The position numbers were made by a program, and so were the translations under genes. From Altererythrobacter sp. C41 (GTDB lineage Bacteria; Pseudomonadota; Alphaproteobacteria; Sphingomonadales; Sphingomonadaceae): a stretch of DNA of 64,000 nt. Location of the stretch: contig NZ_JAEVFE010000001.1 of assembly GCF_016803135.1 (NCBI RefSeq), forward strand, positions 372,001 to 436,000, in the 5' to 3' direction. Position 1 is the first letter of the stretch. Each line of letters starts with the position of its first letter. This document shows positions 50,185 to 59,287 of this stretch, piece by piece. The notes below the pieces were generated by a model. It was not told the origin of the DNA and searched no databases. It saw only the letters and a program-made list of their open reading frames with translations.

Positions 50185-51570
50185 GTGTCTCTCACCATTC
50201 TTCTTCTTCTGGCGCTGGGACTGGGGCTAGCCGGATGGCTCGCCGCACGGTCGCGCGCATGGGCCTTCCGCCGGACAAGCGGCGCGAGCGCGATGGCAGC
50301 CCTCCCCAGCTATCACGGATGGTACGTGGCGCTGTGGATCGTGGTTCCCATGGTGCTCTTCATTGCCTTGTGGAGCGTCGTCGGCCCGCACCTCGTCAGC
50401 CAGCACGTCCTCGCCTCCCCGGCGGCCGCCGATCTTCCGGCGTTCGGCTTCAAGCGCGAATCGATGCTGGCCGAAGCGCGCGCAGTGGCGATGGGAACGG
50501 CGCCGGGCGTATTCAATGCCGAGGCGCGCGCTCTGATCGAGCCTTATCGGGAAGCGATCGGGCGCTACCAGGCCATCGGGATCGTCGTGACGCTGATCCT
50601 CGGCTTCCTCGGCGGCGTATGGGCCTTCCTGCGCATCAAGCCCGACTTCGCCGCCCGCACCCGCGTGGAACGGACCATCATGGTCATCCTGCTGCTCGCC
50701 TCGCTCGTCGCGATCCTGACGACGCTGGGGATCTTCGCCAGCCTGGTGTTCGAGACGATCCGGTTCTTCGGAATGGTCAATCCGATCGACTTCCTGTTCG
50801 GGACGCACTGGGGCCCGGACCCGATGTCGAGCGCGGACAATCCCGATCCGAGCCGCTACGGCGCGATCCCGCTGTTCTGGGGCACGATCTACATCGGCGC
50901 GATCATCGCCATGATCGTCGCCATCCCGCTCGGTCTGATGAGCGCGATCTATCTGACCCAGTATGCCCGCCCCAGCGTGCGCGCATGGGTCAAGCCGGCA
51001 CTGGAGATCCTCGCCGGCGTCCCGACCGTCGTCTACGGCTATTTCGCGGCGCTGACAGTCGCCCCTGCGATCCGCGACCTGGCGCTTGCCGCCGGCATGT
51101 CCAACCCGTCGAGCGAGAGCGCGCTGGCAGCGGGGCTGGTAATGGGCGTGATGATCATTCCGTTCGTCTCCTCGATGGCGGACGATTCGATCGCCGCCGT
51201 TCCGCAGGCGATGCGCGACGGCAGCCTCGCGATGGGTGCGACGACTTCGGAAACCATCCGCCGCGTTCTCGTGCCCGCGGCGCTGCCCGGTATCGTCGCG
51301 GGTGTCATGCTCGCCATCAGCCGCGCGATCGGCGAGACGATGATCGTCGTCATGGCCGCATCGACCGCCGCCAATCTCAGCGCCAATCCGCTGGAGGCGA
51401 TGACCACCGTGACCGTGCAGATCGTCGCCATGCTGACCGGCGAAGGCAGCTTCGACCATCCGGCGACGCTGAGCGCCTTTGCGCTCGGCTTCGTGCTGTT
51501 CCTGGTCACGCTTGGCCTCAACTTCATCGCCCTGCGCGTCGTGAAGAGGTTCCGTGAAGCCTATGAATGA
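50185..51570 (+). CDS. pstC: phosphate ABC transporter permease PstC
   Basis: One of two permeases of the high-affinity phosphate importer. It is 461 residues, longer than enteric PstC (about 320) owing to an N-terminal extension with two or three helices (1-180). The permease core (about 225-455) includes GTIYIGAIIAMIVAIPLG and the EAA-loop region SLAMGATTSETIRRVLVP. It begins at a GTG. It overlaps pstA. pstS is not adjacent. Confidence 0.93.
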   Translation: MSLTILLLLALGLGLAGWLAARSRAWAFRRTSGASAMAALPSYHGWYVALWIVVPMVLFIALWSVVGPHLVSQHVLASPAAADLPAFGFKRESMLAEARAVAMGTAPGVFNAEARALIEPYREAIGRYQAIGIVVTLILGFLGGVWAFLRIKPDFAARTRVERTIMVILLLASLVAILTTLGIFASLVFETIRFFGMVNPIDFLFGTHWGPDPMSSADNPDPSRYGAIPLFWGTIYIGAIIAMIVAIPLGLMSAIYLTQYARPSVRAWVKPALEILAGVPTVVYGYFAALTVAPAIRDLALAAGMSNPSSESALAAGLVMGVMIIPFVSSMADDSIAAVPQAMRDGSLAMGATTSETIRRVLVPAALPGIVAGVMLAISRAIGETMIVVMAASTAANLSANPLEAMTTVTVQIVAMLTGEGSFDHPATLSAFALGFVLFLVTLGLNFIALRVVKRFREAYE

Positions 51571-52813
51571 GCGCATCCCCCCGACGCGCACCCCCGCCTT
51601 CGAGGAGCGGCTGAAGAAGCGCTACGCTTCAGAGCGCCGCTTCAAGCTGGCGGGGATCGCCGCGATCATGTTCTCGATCGCCGTGCTGGCCTTCCTGCTG
51701 GTGACGATGACGCTGAACGGCATCGGCGGCTTCCAGCGCGCCGAGCTGACGGTGCCGATCGACTTCAAGGAAGCCGGAATTGCCGGCGATCCGGCGGTGC
51801 TGTCGCAGCCGGGGGGCATGCAGAACCTCGAGGCGCAGGACCTGCCCTCAGTGGTGGAATTCTTCGCCGAGCAGGAGCTTGGCCCGCAAGGCGCCGCGCA
51901 ACTCGGCAGCGGTGCCTGGCGCGAGGTCGGCCAGGCGATCATCGACGATCCCTCGCTGCTGAATACCACGGTCACCTTCGACCTTCCCGCGAGCCCCAAT
52001 CTGGCGGCGGCACTCAACGGCGAAGGTTCCGACGAGACCCAGGCCCTGGCTGCGCAGCTCGTGGAGCAAGGCAAGCTGGGAACCGCGTTCGACGTCGGTT
52101 TCCTGACCCGCGCCGATGCCACCGATCCGCAGCAGGTCGGGATATGGGGCGCGCTCAAGGGCTCGATCCTGACGATGATCGTCACACTCGCGCTCGCCTT
52201 CCCGATCGGCGTCCTCGCCGCGCTCTATCTCGAGGAATACGCGCCGAAGAACCGCTGGACCGACCTGATCGAGGTGTCGATCAACAATCTGGCCGCCGTG
52301 CCCTCGATCATCTTCGGCCTCCTCGGCCTCGCGGTGTTCCTGTGGATCTTCCCCAGCATGCGGTCGGCGCCGCTGATCGGCGGCATGACGCTGGCACTGA
52401 TGACGATGCCGGTGATCGTCATTTCCGGGCGCAACGCGATCAAGGCCGTGCCGCCTTCGATCCGCGACGGTGCGCTCGCGATCGGCGCGTCGCCCGTGCA
52501 GGTGGTGTTCCACCACGTGCTCCCCCTCGCCCTCCCCGGTATTCTCACCGGCACGATCATCGGCATGGCCCGCGCTCTCGGCGAGACCGCGCCGTTGCTG
52601 ATGATCGGCATGCGCGCCTTCGTCGCTTCGCCGCCGGACGGGTTTACTTCACCGGCGACTGTCCTGCCGGTCCAGATCTTCCTATGGTCGGATGAGATCG
52701 ACCGCGGATTCGTCGAGCGGACCTCGGCAGCGATCATCGTGCTCCTGCTGTTCCTCCTCGTGATGAACGGCCTCGCCATCTACCTGCGCAACAAGTTCGA
52801 GAAAAAGTGGTGA
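51554..52813 (+). CDS. pstA: phosphate ABC transporter permease PstA
   Basis: The second permease of the phosphate importer, 419 residues. A DUF3333-type N-terminal region (about 10-180, one helix then a periplasmic domain) precedes the core with [20 protein letters not shown] and the EAA loop [18 protein letters not shown]. The start is either the GTG given (4 bp after AGAGG) or the ATG at 51563; both overlap the pstC stop. It ends FEKKW, overlapping pstB. Confidence 0.93.
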   Translation: MKPMNERIPPTRTPAFEERLKKRYASERRFKLAGIAAIMFSIAVLAFLLVTMTLNGIGGFQRAELTVPIDFKEAGIAGDPAVLSQPGGMQNLEAQDLPSVVEFFAEQELGPQGAAQLGSGAWREVGQAIIDDPSLLNTTVTFDLPASPNLAAALNGEGSDETQALAAQLVEQGKLGTAFDVGFLTRADATDPQQVGIWGALKGSILTMIVTLALAFPIGVLAALYLEEYAPKNRWTDLIEVSINNLAAVPSIIFGLLGLAVFLWIFPSMRSAPLIGGMTLALMTMPVIVISGRNAIKAVPPSIRDGALAIGASPVQVVFHHVLPLALPGILTGTIIGMARALGETAPLLMIGMRAFVASPPDGFTSPATVLPVQIFLWSDEIDRGFVERTSAAIIVLLLFLLVMNGLAIYLRNKFEKKW

Positions 52814-53598
52814 CCGTAATCCATCCCAATCTGGACGACACCGAAGCGAAGATGAACGCGCGGGACGTCTCCGTGTTCTACGGCGACAAGATGGCGATCG
52901 ACAATGTCTCGATCGAAATCCCGACGAAATACGTCACCGCCTTCATCGGTCCGTCGGGCTGCGGCAAGTCGACCTTCCTGCGCACGCTCAACCGCATGAA
53001 CGACACGATCCCCTCCGCCCGCGTGGATGGCGAGATCCTGCTCGACGGGGAGGACATCTACCGCTCCAAGATGGACGTCGTGCAGCTTCGTGCGCGCGTG
53101 GGCATGGTGTTTCAGAAGCCGAACCCCTTCCCCAAGTCGATCTACGAGAACATCGCCTACGGCCCGCGCATTCACGGCCTGGCCGAAGGCAAGCAGGAAC
53201 TCGACGCGATCGTGGAAACCTCACTCCAGCGCGCGGGGCTGTGGAACGAGGTGAAGGATCGGCTCGAAGATAGCGGAACCGCACTATCGGGCGGCCAGCA
53301 GCAGCGCCTGTGCATCGCGCGGGCGATCGCCGTCGATCCCGAGGTGATCCTGATGGACGAGCCATGCTCTGCGCTCGACCCGATCGCGACCGCCAAGATC
53401 GAGGAACTGATCGACGAGCTCAACGGGCGCTACGCCATCGTCATCGTCACCCACTCGATGCAGCAGGCCGCACGCGTCAGCCAGCGCACGGCGTTCTTCC
53501 ACCTCGGAAAGATGGTGGAATACGGCCGGACTTCTGACATATTCACCAATCCGCTCGAGGAGCGGACGAAGGATTACATTACGGGCAGGTACGGCTGA
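52810..53598 (+). CDS. pstB: phosphate ABC transporter ATP-binding protein PstB
   Basis: A 262-residue ATPase that powers phosphate import and forms part of the PhoR signalling complex. Walker A GPSGCGKS, the Q-loop VFQKPNPFP, signature LSGGQQQR and Walker [14 protein letters not shown] are intact. It starts at a GTG overlapping the pstA stop (GTGA). Its stop overlaps phoU (TGATG). Confidence 0.97.
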   Translation: MTVIHPNLDDTEAKMNARDVSVFYGDKMAIDNVSIEIPTKYVTAFIGPSGCGKSTFLRTLNRMNDTIPSARVDGEILLDGEDIYRSKMDVVQLRARVGMVFQKPNPFPKSIYENIAYGPRIHGLAEGKQELDAIVETSLQRAGLWNEVKDRLEDSGTALSGGQQQRLCIARAIAVDPEVILMDEPCSALDPIATAKIEELIDELNGRYAIVIVTHSMQQAARVSQRTAFFHLGKMVEYGRTSDIFTNPLEERTKDYITGRYG

Positions 53599-54266
53599 TG
53601 ACCGAGCATACAGTCAAGGCGTTCGACGAGGACATTACCCGGCTCCGCGGCCTGATCGCGGAGATGGGCGGTCTGGCCGAAGTGGCCGTGCAGAACGCGA
53701 TGGACGCTCTGGTCAAGGGCGACGACGCCCTGGCCCAGCAGATCATCAAGGGCGACAAGAAGATCGACGCCCTCGAATCCGAGGTCGACAAGCTCGCCGT
53801 GCGTGTGATCGCCCTGCGCGCCCCGATGGCCGACGACTTGCGCGAGGTGATCGCGGCGCTGAAGATCGCCGGTGTGGTCGAGCGGATCGGCGACTATTCG
53901 AAGGCGATCGCCAAGGCGAGCCGTGAAATCGCCGACCGCCGGCACTTCGATCCGCTGACATTGATTCCCGCCATGGGCGAGCTCGCCGCCGAAATGGTGC
54001 ACGACGTGCTCACCGCCTACGGCGCGCGCGATCCCGTGCTGGCGCGTGAAGTGATCGCGGCCGACCAGAAGGTCGATAATTTCTATAATTCGATTTTCCG
54101 CAATCTCGTCAGCCATATGGTCGAGAACCCTTCGACCATTTCGACCGCCGCCCAGCTCCTCTTCGTCGCCCGCAACATCGAGCGGATCGGCGACCACGCG
54201 ACCAATGTGGCGGAAATGGTGCACTACGCGGCGACCGGGACTTATCCCGCCGACGACGATTCATGA
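53598..54266 (+). CDS. phoU: phosphate transport system regulator PhoU
   Basis: PhoU couples PstB to PhoR and represses the regulon when phosphate is high. The 222-residue protein is a duplicated three-helix bundle with the iron/metal motif ExxxD in both halves (LESEVDKLAVRV; AADQKVDNFYNSIF) and VERIGDYSKAIAK plus IERIGDHATNVAEMV. Its stop lies inside a GACACGCGTGTC palindrome (54265-54276) ahead of phoB. Confidence 0.96.
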   Translation: MTEHTVKAFDEDITRLRGLIAEMGGLAEVAVQNAMDALVKGDDALAQQIIKGDKKIDALESEVDKLAVRVIALRAPMADDLREVIAALKIAGVVERIGDYSKAIAKASREIADRRHFDPLTLIPAMGELAAEMVHDVLTAYGARDPVLAREVIAADQKVDNFYNSIFRNLVSHMVENPSTISTAAQLLFVARNIERIGDHATNVAEMVHYAATGTYPADDDS

Positions 54267-54312
54267 CACGCGTGTCGTCAAAGTGAAATAATCGCGGTGT
54301 CTTGAATTCGTC

Positions 54313-55002
54313 ATGACAGCCGCAACGCTCCTTCTCGTCGAAGACGACCCCGCCCTTTCGGAACTGCTCGAGTACCGGTTCGCCAACGAGGGCTACCGCG
54401 TCCGCGCCACCGCCGACGGCGACGAAGCCCTGGTGCTCGCCGCCGAGGAGGTGCCCGACCTCGTCATCCTCGACTGGATGATCGAGGGAACCAGCGGCAT
54501 CGAGGTCTGCCGTCGCCTGCGCCGCGACAAGGCGACCGCGCACGTGCCGATCATCATGCTCACCGCGCGCGAGGCGGAGGACGACCGCATTCGCGGCCTC
54601 GAGACCGGCGCCGACGACTACGTGACCAAGCCCTTCTCGCCCCGCGAGCTGCTGGCGCGCGTCGCCGCCGTCCTCCGCCGCATCCGCCCGGCCCTGGCCG
54701 GCGAGACGATCGAAGTAGGTGACATCAAGCTCGACCCGGTCGCGCACAAGGTCGCCCGCCGGGGGCAGAACCTGCAGATGGGCCCGACCGAATACCGTCT
54801 GCTCAAGTTCTTCATGGAAAGCCCGGGTCGCGTGTTCAGTCGCAACCAGCTTCTCGACGGCGTGTGGGGCACCGGCAGCGACATCGAGCTGCGCACGGTC
54901 GACGTGCATATCCGGCGGCTGCGCAAGGCGATCGAACTGGCCGGTGCACCCGACCCGATCCGCACGGTGCGCTCGGCCGGGTACGCCTTCGAGGCTGTCT
55001 GA
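54313..55002 (+). CDS. phoB: phosphate regulon response regulator PhoB
   Basis: PhoB activates the Pho regulon by binding PHO boxes. The 229-residue protein has a receiver domain with acidic pocket E10/D11/D12, phospho-acceptor D54 (LDWM) and K106 (TKPF), and an OmpR-type winged helix ending GVWGTGSDIELRTVDVHIRRL (in outline). It comes last in the operon, converging on the extensin gene with 11 bp between. Confidence 0.96.
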   Translation: MTAATLLLVEDDPALSELLEYRFANEGYRVRATADGDEALVLAAEEVPDLVILDWMIEGTSGIEVCRRLRRDKATAHVPIIMLTAREAEDDRIRGLETGADDYVTKPFSPRELLARVAAVLRRIRPALAGETIEVGDIKLDPVAHKVARRGQNLQMGPTEYRLLKFFMESPGRVFSRNQLLDGVWGTGSDIELRTVDVHIRRLRKAIELAGAPDPIRTVRSAGYAFEAV

Positions 55003-55013
55003 GCGGAGTTCGA

Positions 55014-55748
55014 CTAGCGGCAGACGCCCATGTAGCGGCCGGACTGGTCGAAGTGGAAATGGTCGGCGTGCGCCGCGTTGTAATCCGGCGAAAGCACAGT
55101 GGCGAACAGCGGGCAGGCGCCATCGCGCACCTCGCGCAGGAACACCGCCTCCTCGTCCGCGCCCGTCCAGTCGCCGAGCACCGCGATCCGCTGCCCGTCG
55201 GCAAGCACGAAAGCCGCGATATCGATCGCGTTGCCGGTCGCGTGCTCGCTCCAGCGCCCCTCGTCCCGACCGTAGAGACGACGGCAACTGAAGGCGCCGA
55301 AATGCTCGATCCGCGCCACTTCCGCTCCGAAGCGCTCGGTCGCGGCCGGCTGCACGACGTCACGCAGCCATAGTTCCAGGCCGATGCCCACCGGGCAGGT
55401 CGTCGGCGGCACGTCGGGCGAGAGCGGCAGCGCGGCGAGCACCGTGCGGTCCTCGCGCCGACATGCCCCTTCGCCCTGCGGATCGAGCGCGCGGAATTCG
55501 ACGCCGCTGCGCTCGAGCACGGCGCGGCACTCGGCCGGATCGTCCTTGAGCGCGAGCAGCTTGCTCTGCGTCGCCCAGCCCGGCGGATCGTTGAGGTCGA
55601 GCGGTGCCCAGGGGTCGTGCTGCGGATGATCGGCCAGCCACCCGCGCGCGGCGAGCAGCAGGCCGGCGACGATCAGCAGCCAGACCGCGCGCCGATCGGC
55701 GCGGAAGTGCCCGATGCGGCGGGATATGCGCCAGCGGTCGCGGCTCAA
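55014..55748 (-). CDS. extensin-like C-terminal domain protein
   Basis: A 244-residue protein with one N-terminal membrane anchor (about 23-36) and a D-Ala-D-Ala-carboxypeptidase-like (extensin C, PF06904-type) periplasmic domain. CPVGIGLELWL, SCRRLYGRDEGRWSEHATGNAIDIAAF (in outline; metal His and Asp in SEHATGNAID) and the HADHFHFD motif near the end are typical. It probably acts on peptidoglycan. Its ATG overlaps the dnaE2 stop (ATGA), an odd partner for a mutagenesis gene. Confidence 0.85.
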   Translation of the reverse strand: MSRDRWRISRRIGHFRADRRAVWLLIVAGLLLAARGWLADHPQHDPWAPLDLNDPPGWATQSKLLALKDDPAECRAVLERSGVEFRALDPQGEGACRREDRTVLAALPLSPDVPPTTCPVGIGLELWLRDVVQPAATERFGAEVARIEHFGAFSCRRLYGRDEGRWSEHATGNAIDIAAFVLADGQRIAVLGDWTGADEEAVFLREVRDGACPLFATVLSPDYNAAHADHFHFDQSGRYMGVCR

Positions 55749-58700
55749 TGGAAATCCCGCGACTTGGGAATGATCCGCACGTTGCGCGGGTGCCTGTGGC
55801 GGTAATCGTCCTCGGTCGGCGCGCCCGGCGTGTCGTCCGACAGCTTGCGAAGCTGGTGGGTCGCGTCGGTCATGTGGTTCGCGATGACATGGATCACCTC
55901 ACCGTCGTATTCCACCCGCCCGCGCACTTCCATCAAACGCGCGCCCATCACGACGGTTCTCTGCCGTTCCATCAAGTCGGGCCAGACGACGAGATTGACC
56001 ACGCCGGTCTCATCTTCCAGCGTGATGAAGCACACGCCCTTGGCCGAGCCCGGCCGCTGACGGATCAGCACCACGCCCGCGACATTGACGATCGAGCGAT
56101 ACTTGCGCGTGCGCAGATCGCAGGCGCGCACGAAGCCACGCGCGCTGAGCTCGGCGCGCAGGAAGGACATGGGATGCGCCTTCAGGCTGAGCCGCGTCGT
56201 CTGGTAGTCGGTGACCACTTCCTCGCTCAGCGGCATCCGCGGCAGACGGGTGACGCTCTTCTCCGCCCCCTCGTCGCGCTCCTCGGCGTAGCGAAACAGC
56301 GGCAGGTCGGGCGCCGCCACCAGACTGCGCGCGTCCCACAGCGCCTGCCGCCGCGACAGCCCGAGCGAGCCGAAGCAATCGGCGCTGGCGAGCCGTTCGA
56401 TATGGCCCACGGGCACTTTCGCCCGATCGCGCAGATCGGCGACGTCGCGATAGGGGCCGTTCACAGCCCGTTCGCCGACAAGCTTTGCGGCGACATGCTC
56501 GGGCAATCCATCGACCTGTCGCAGCCCCAGGCGCAGCGCGACATGCCTGTCCAAGCGGTCCTTGTCGGGAGGCTGGTCCGCGCAGCTCTCCAGCGTGCAG
56601 TCCCAGTCAGACGCATTGACGTCGATCGGCAGCACGGTGACGCCGTGCTCCTGCGCGTCGCGCACGATCTGCGCGGGGGCGTAGAACCCCATCGGCTGCG
56701 AATTGAGCAGCCCGCAAGCGAAGACCGCGGGACAATACCATTTCAGCCAGCTCGAGACGTAAACCAGATGCGCGAAGCTCGCGGCATGGCTTTCGGGAAA
56801 GCCGTATTCGCCGAATCCCTTGATCTGGTTGAAGCAGCGTTCGGCGAACTCGGGATCGTAGCCGCGCTCGATCATCCTGCCGACCATCCGCTCTTCCAGT
56901 TCGTCGACGGTCCCGCGGTTGCGGAACGTCGCCATGGCCTTGCGCAACTGGTTCGCTTCGACCGCGGTGAACTCGGCCGCGTCGATCGCGATCTTCATTG
57001 CCTGCTCCTGGAAGATCGGCACGCCGAGCGTCCGCTCCAAGATGGACGAGAGTTCGTCTGCGGGGCCGTTCGCTGGCCCTGGTAGTTCGAAGGTCTTCTT
57101 CCCCTCGCGCCGTTCCTTCCGCCGCTTCAGGTAGGGATGGACCATATCGCCCTGAATCGGCCCGGGCCGCACGATCGCCACCTGAACGACGAGATCGTAG
57201 AGGCAGCGCGGGCGCAACCGGGGCAGCATGTTCATCTGCGCACGGCTCTCCACCTGGAAGACGCCGATGGAATCGCCCTTGCACAGCATGTCATAAACAG
57301 CCTCTTCATCGGGTGGCACCGTGGTAAGCTTCAATGATCTTCCACAATGTTTTTCAACGAGATCGAAGCACTTCCTGATACAAGTCAGCATGCCGAGCGC
57401 GAGCACGTCGACCTTGAGGATGCCGAGATCGTCGATGTCGTCCTTGTCCCATTCGATGAAAGTGCGATCGGCCATGGCCCCGTTGCCGATCGGCACCGTC
57501 TCGATCAGCGGGCCCTGGGTCAGAATGAAACCGCCGACATGCTGACTGAGATGCCGCGGCATGCCGATCATCTGTTCGGTCAACTTCAGAACCCGTCTCA
57601 AGTGCGGGTCGGAAAGGTCCAGACCCGTTTCCTGCATGACGTGGTTCTCGTCGATCTTGCGGCCATGTCCGCCCCAGACGGTGCGGGCTAGAGCCGACGT
57701 CACGTCTTCGGACAGACCCATCGCCTTGCCGACCTCGCGGATCGCCATGCGCGGGCGGTAATGGATCACCGTCGCGCACAGGCCTGCGCGGTGGCGGCCG
57801 TACTTCTCGTAGATGTGCTGGATCACCTCCTCACGCCGCTCGTGCTCGAAATCGACGTCGATGTCGGGCGGTTCGTTCCGTTCGTCCGAAATGAAACGCT
57901 CGAAAAGCAATTGATGCTTTGCAGGATCGACCGCAGTGATCCCGAGGCAATAGCAGACCGCCGAATTGGCCGCCGATCCGCGCCCCTGGCACAAGATCGG
58001 CGGCTCCCGCGTTCGCGCGTAATCGACGATATCCTTGATGGTCAGGAAGTAGCGGGCGAGCTTGAGCTTTTCGATCAGCGCCAGCTCGTGATCGAGCGCT
58101 TTCTTCACACTGTCGGGAACGCCCTTTGGGTAATACCCCTGCGCCCCTTCCCAAGTCGACTTTTCAAGGTATTGCTGCGGCGTCATGCCGTCGGGATAGA
58201 TCTCCTCCGGATACTCGTACTGCAGTTCCTTCAGATCGAAGTCGCAGGCATCCGCCACCTCGCGCGCCGCTGCGATGGCGTGGGGCCAGCGCGCGAACAG
58301 CTTGACCATTTCGCCGGGCGACTTGAGGTGTCGCTCTGCGTTACCGAACAGCAGGTGCCCGGCCTCCGCCACCGTCGTCTTGTGACGGATTGCCGTCATG
58401 ACATCCTGCAGAGGCCGTCGGTCGGGAGCATGGTAATGCACATCGTTGGTAGCGAGCAGCGCAAGCCCGTTCGCCCTTGCCAGCGCGTCGAGCCGGTCGA
58501 TCCGCGCAATGTCGTCGCCGCCATAGAGGTAAGATGCCGCCAGATGGCGCAAGGTCGGGAGCTGGCTCACAAGATGCGGCAGAATATCGGTGAAACCTCC
58601 TGTTATTTCGCGCAGAGATGCGGAGATATCTTCGGCCACATGTGAGTCGGGACCCCGGAACGGGATGACGTTGTTCGGCACCGCGATCGTGAGCGGCTTC

Positions 58701-59179
58701 GCCAGATCGTCCGGCGGCAGCAGGAGCAACTGCACCCCTTCCGCATGGTCGGCCAGCATGGCGAGCGAGATGTCGCACACGCCCTTGTCCTGCCACTTGC
58801 CGTCGAGCGTGTTCATGCGTCCGGCCGAGATCAGCCGGCACAGCCGGCCATAGGCCGCGCGGTCCTGGGGATAGGCAAGGAAGGAAAGACCTTCCACAGT
58901 TTCTATCCTGCAGCCAATAACCGGCCGTAATTTCGCTGCTTTGGCATTCGTATGAATGCGCACGACGCCGGCCATCGTATTCGCGTCGGCAATCCCGATC
59001 GCGTCATAGCCCAGCTCGCGCGCGGCCCCCACGAGATCGGGAGCATCCGAAGCACCCCGCAGAAAGCTGAAATTGGAGACCAGCCCCAGCTCGACGAACG
59101 GCGCGCGCGGAGGCGCATCGATCAGATCGGGATCGATCTCGATCCGGCGCTTGCCGGGTGTGATCGGGGCATCGGGCAT
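55745..59179 (-). CDS. dnaE2: error-prone DNA polymerase DnaE2
   Basis: DnaE2 is the translesion polymerase that works with ImuA/ImuB in SOS mutagenesis. The 1144-residue protein has an N-terminal PHP domain (NFSFLRGASDAPDLV), a C-family palm with the acidic motif PDIDVDFEHERREEV, fingers and a C-terminal OB fold (about 1015-1090). It lacks the beta-binding and epsilon-binding tails of DnaE1. It lies 108 bp after udgX, with a hairpin repeat cluster in the gap and no SOS box of its own visible. Confidence 0.96.
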   Translation of the reverse strand: MPDAPITPGKRRIEIDPDLIDAPPRAPFVELGLVSNFSFLRGASDAPDLVGAARELGYDAIGIADANTMAGVVRIHTNAKAAKLRPVIGCRIETVEGLSFLAYPQDRAAYGRLCRLISAGRMNTLDGKWQDKGVCDISLAMLADHAEGVQLLLLPPDDLAKPLTIAVPNNVIPFRGPDSHVAEDISASLREITGGFTDILPHLVSQLPTLRHLAASYLYGGDDIARIDRLDALARANGLALLATNDVHYHAPDRRPLQDVMTAIRHKTTVAEAGHLLFGNAERHLKSPGEMVKLFARWPHAIAAAREVADACDFDLKELQYEYPEEIYPDGMTPQQYLEKSTWEGAQGYYPKGVPDSVKKALDHELALIEKLKLARYFLTIKDIVDYARTREPPILCQGRGSAANSAVCYCLGITAVDPAKHQLLFERFISDERNEPPDIDVDFEHERREEVIQHIYEKYGRHRAGLCATVIHYRPRMAIREVGKAMGLSEDVTSALARTVWGGHGRKIDENHVMQETGLDLSDPHLRRVLKLTEQMIGMPRHLSQHVGGFILTQGPLIETVPIGNGAMADRTFIEWDKDDIDDLGILKVDVLALGMLTCIRKCFDLVEKHCGRSLKLTTVPPDEEAVYDMLCKGDSIGVFQVESRAQMNMLPRLRPRCLYDLVVQVAIVRPGPIQGDMVHPYLKRRKERREGKKTFELPGPANGPADELSSILERTLGVPIFQEQAMKIAIDAAEFTAVEANQLRKAMATFRNRGTVDELEERMVGRMIERGYDPEFAERCFNQIKGFGEYGFPESHAASFAHLVYVSSWLKWYCPAVFACGLLNSQPMGFYAPAQIVRDAQEHGVTVLPIDVNASDWDCTLESCADQPPDKDRLDRHVALRLGLRQVDGLPEHVAAKLVGERAVNGPYRDVADLRDRAKVPVGHIERLASADCFGSLGLSRRQALWDARSLVAAPDLPLFRYAEERDEGAEKSVTRLPRMPLSEEVVTDYQTTRLSLKAHPMSFLRAELSARGFVRACDLRTRKYRSIVNVAGVVLIRQRPGSAKGVCFITLEDETGVVNLVVWPDLMERQRTVVMGARLMEVRGRVEYDGEVIHVIANHMTDATHQLRKLSDDTPGAPTEDDYRHRHPRNVRIIPKSRDFH

Positions 59180-59207
59180 GTTTGTGTGCCGCCCTTCACT
59201 TCGTCGT

Positions 59208-59269
59208 CCCCGCGCACGCGGGGATCCAGCTCCGACCGGTCGGAGACAGATTCCCGCATGCGCGGGAAT
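59208..59269. repeat. three-hairpin repeat cluster between udgX and dnaE2
   Basis: Three perfect hairpins: CCCCGCG/CGCGGGG (59208-59223), the palindrome TCCGACCGGTCGGA (59231-59244) and ATTCCCGC/GCGGGAAT (59250-59269). The outer two are related inverted units ending in GTCGTC and GAATGAC. Confidence 0.8.
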
Positions 59270-59287
59270 GACAATAAAATTGCGAGT

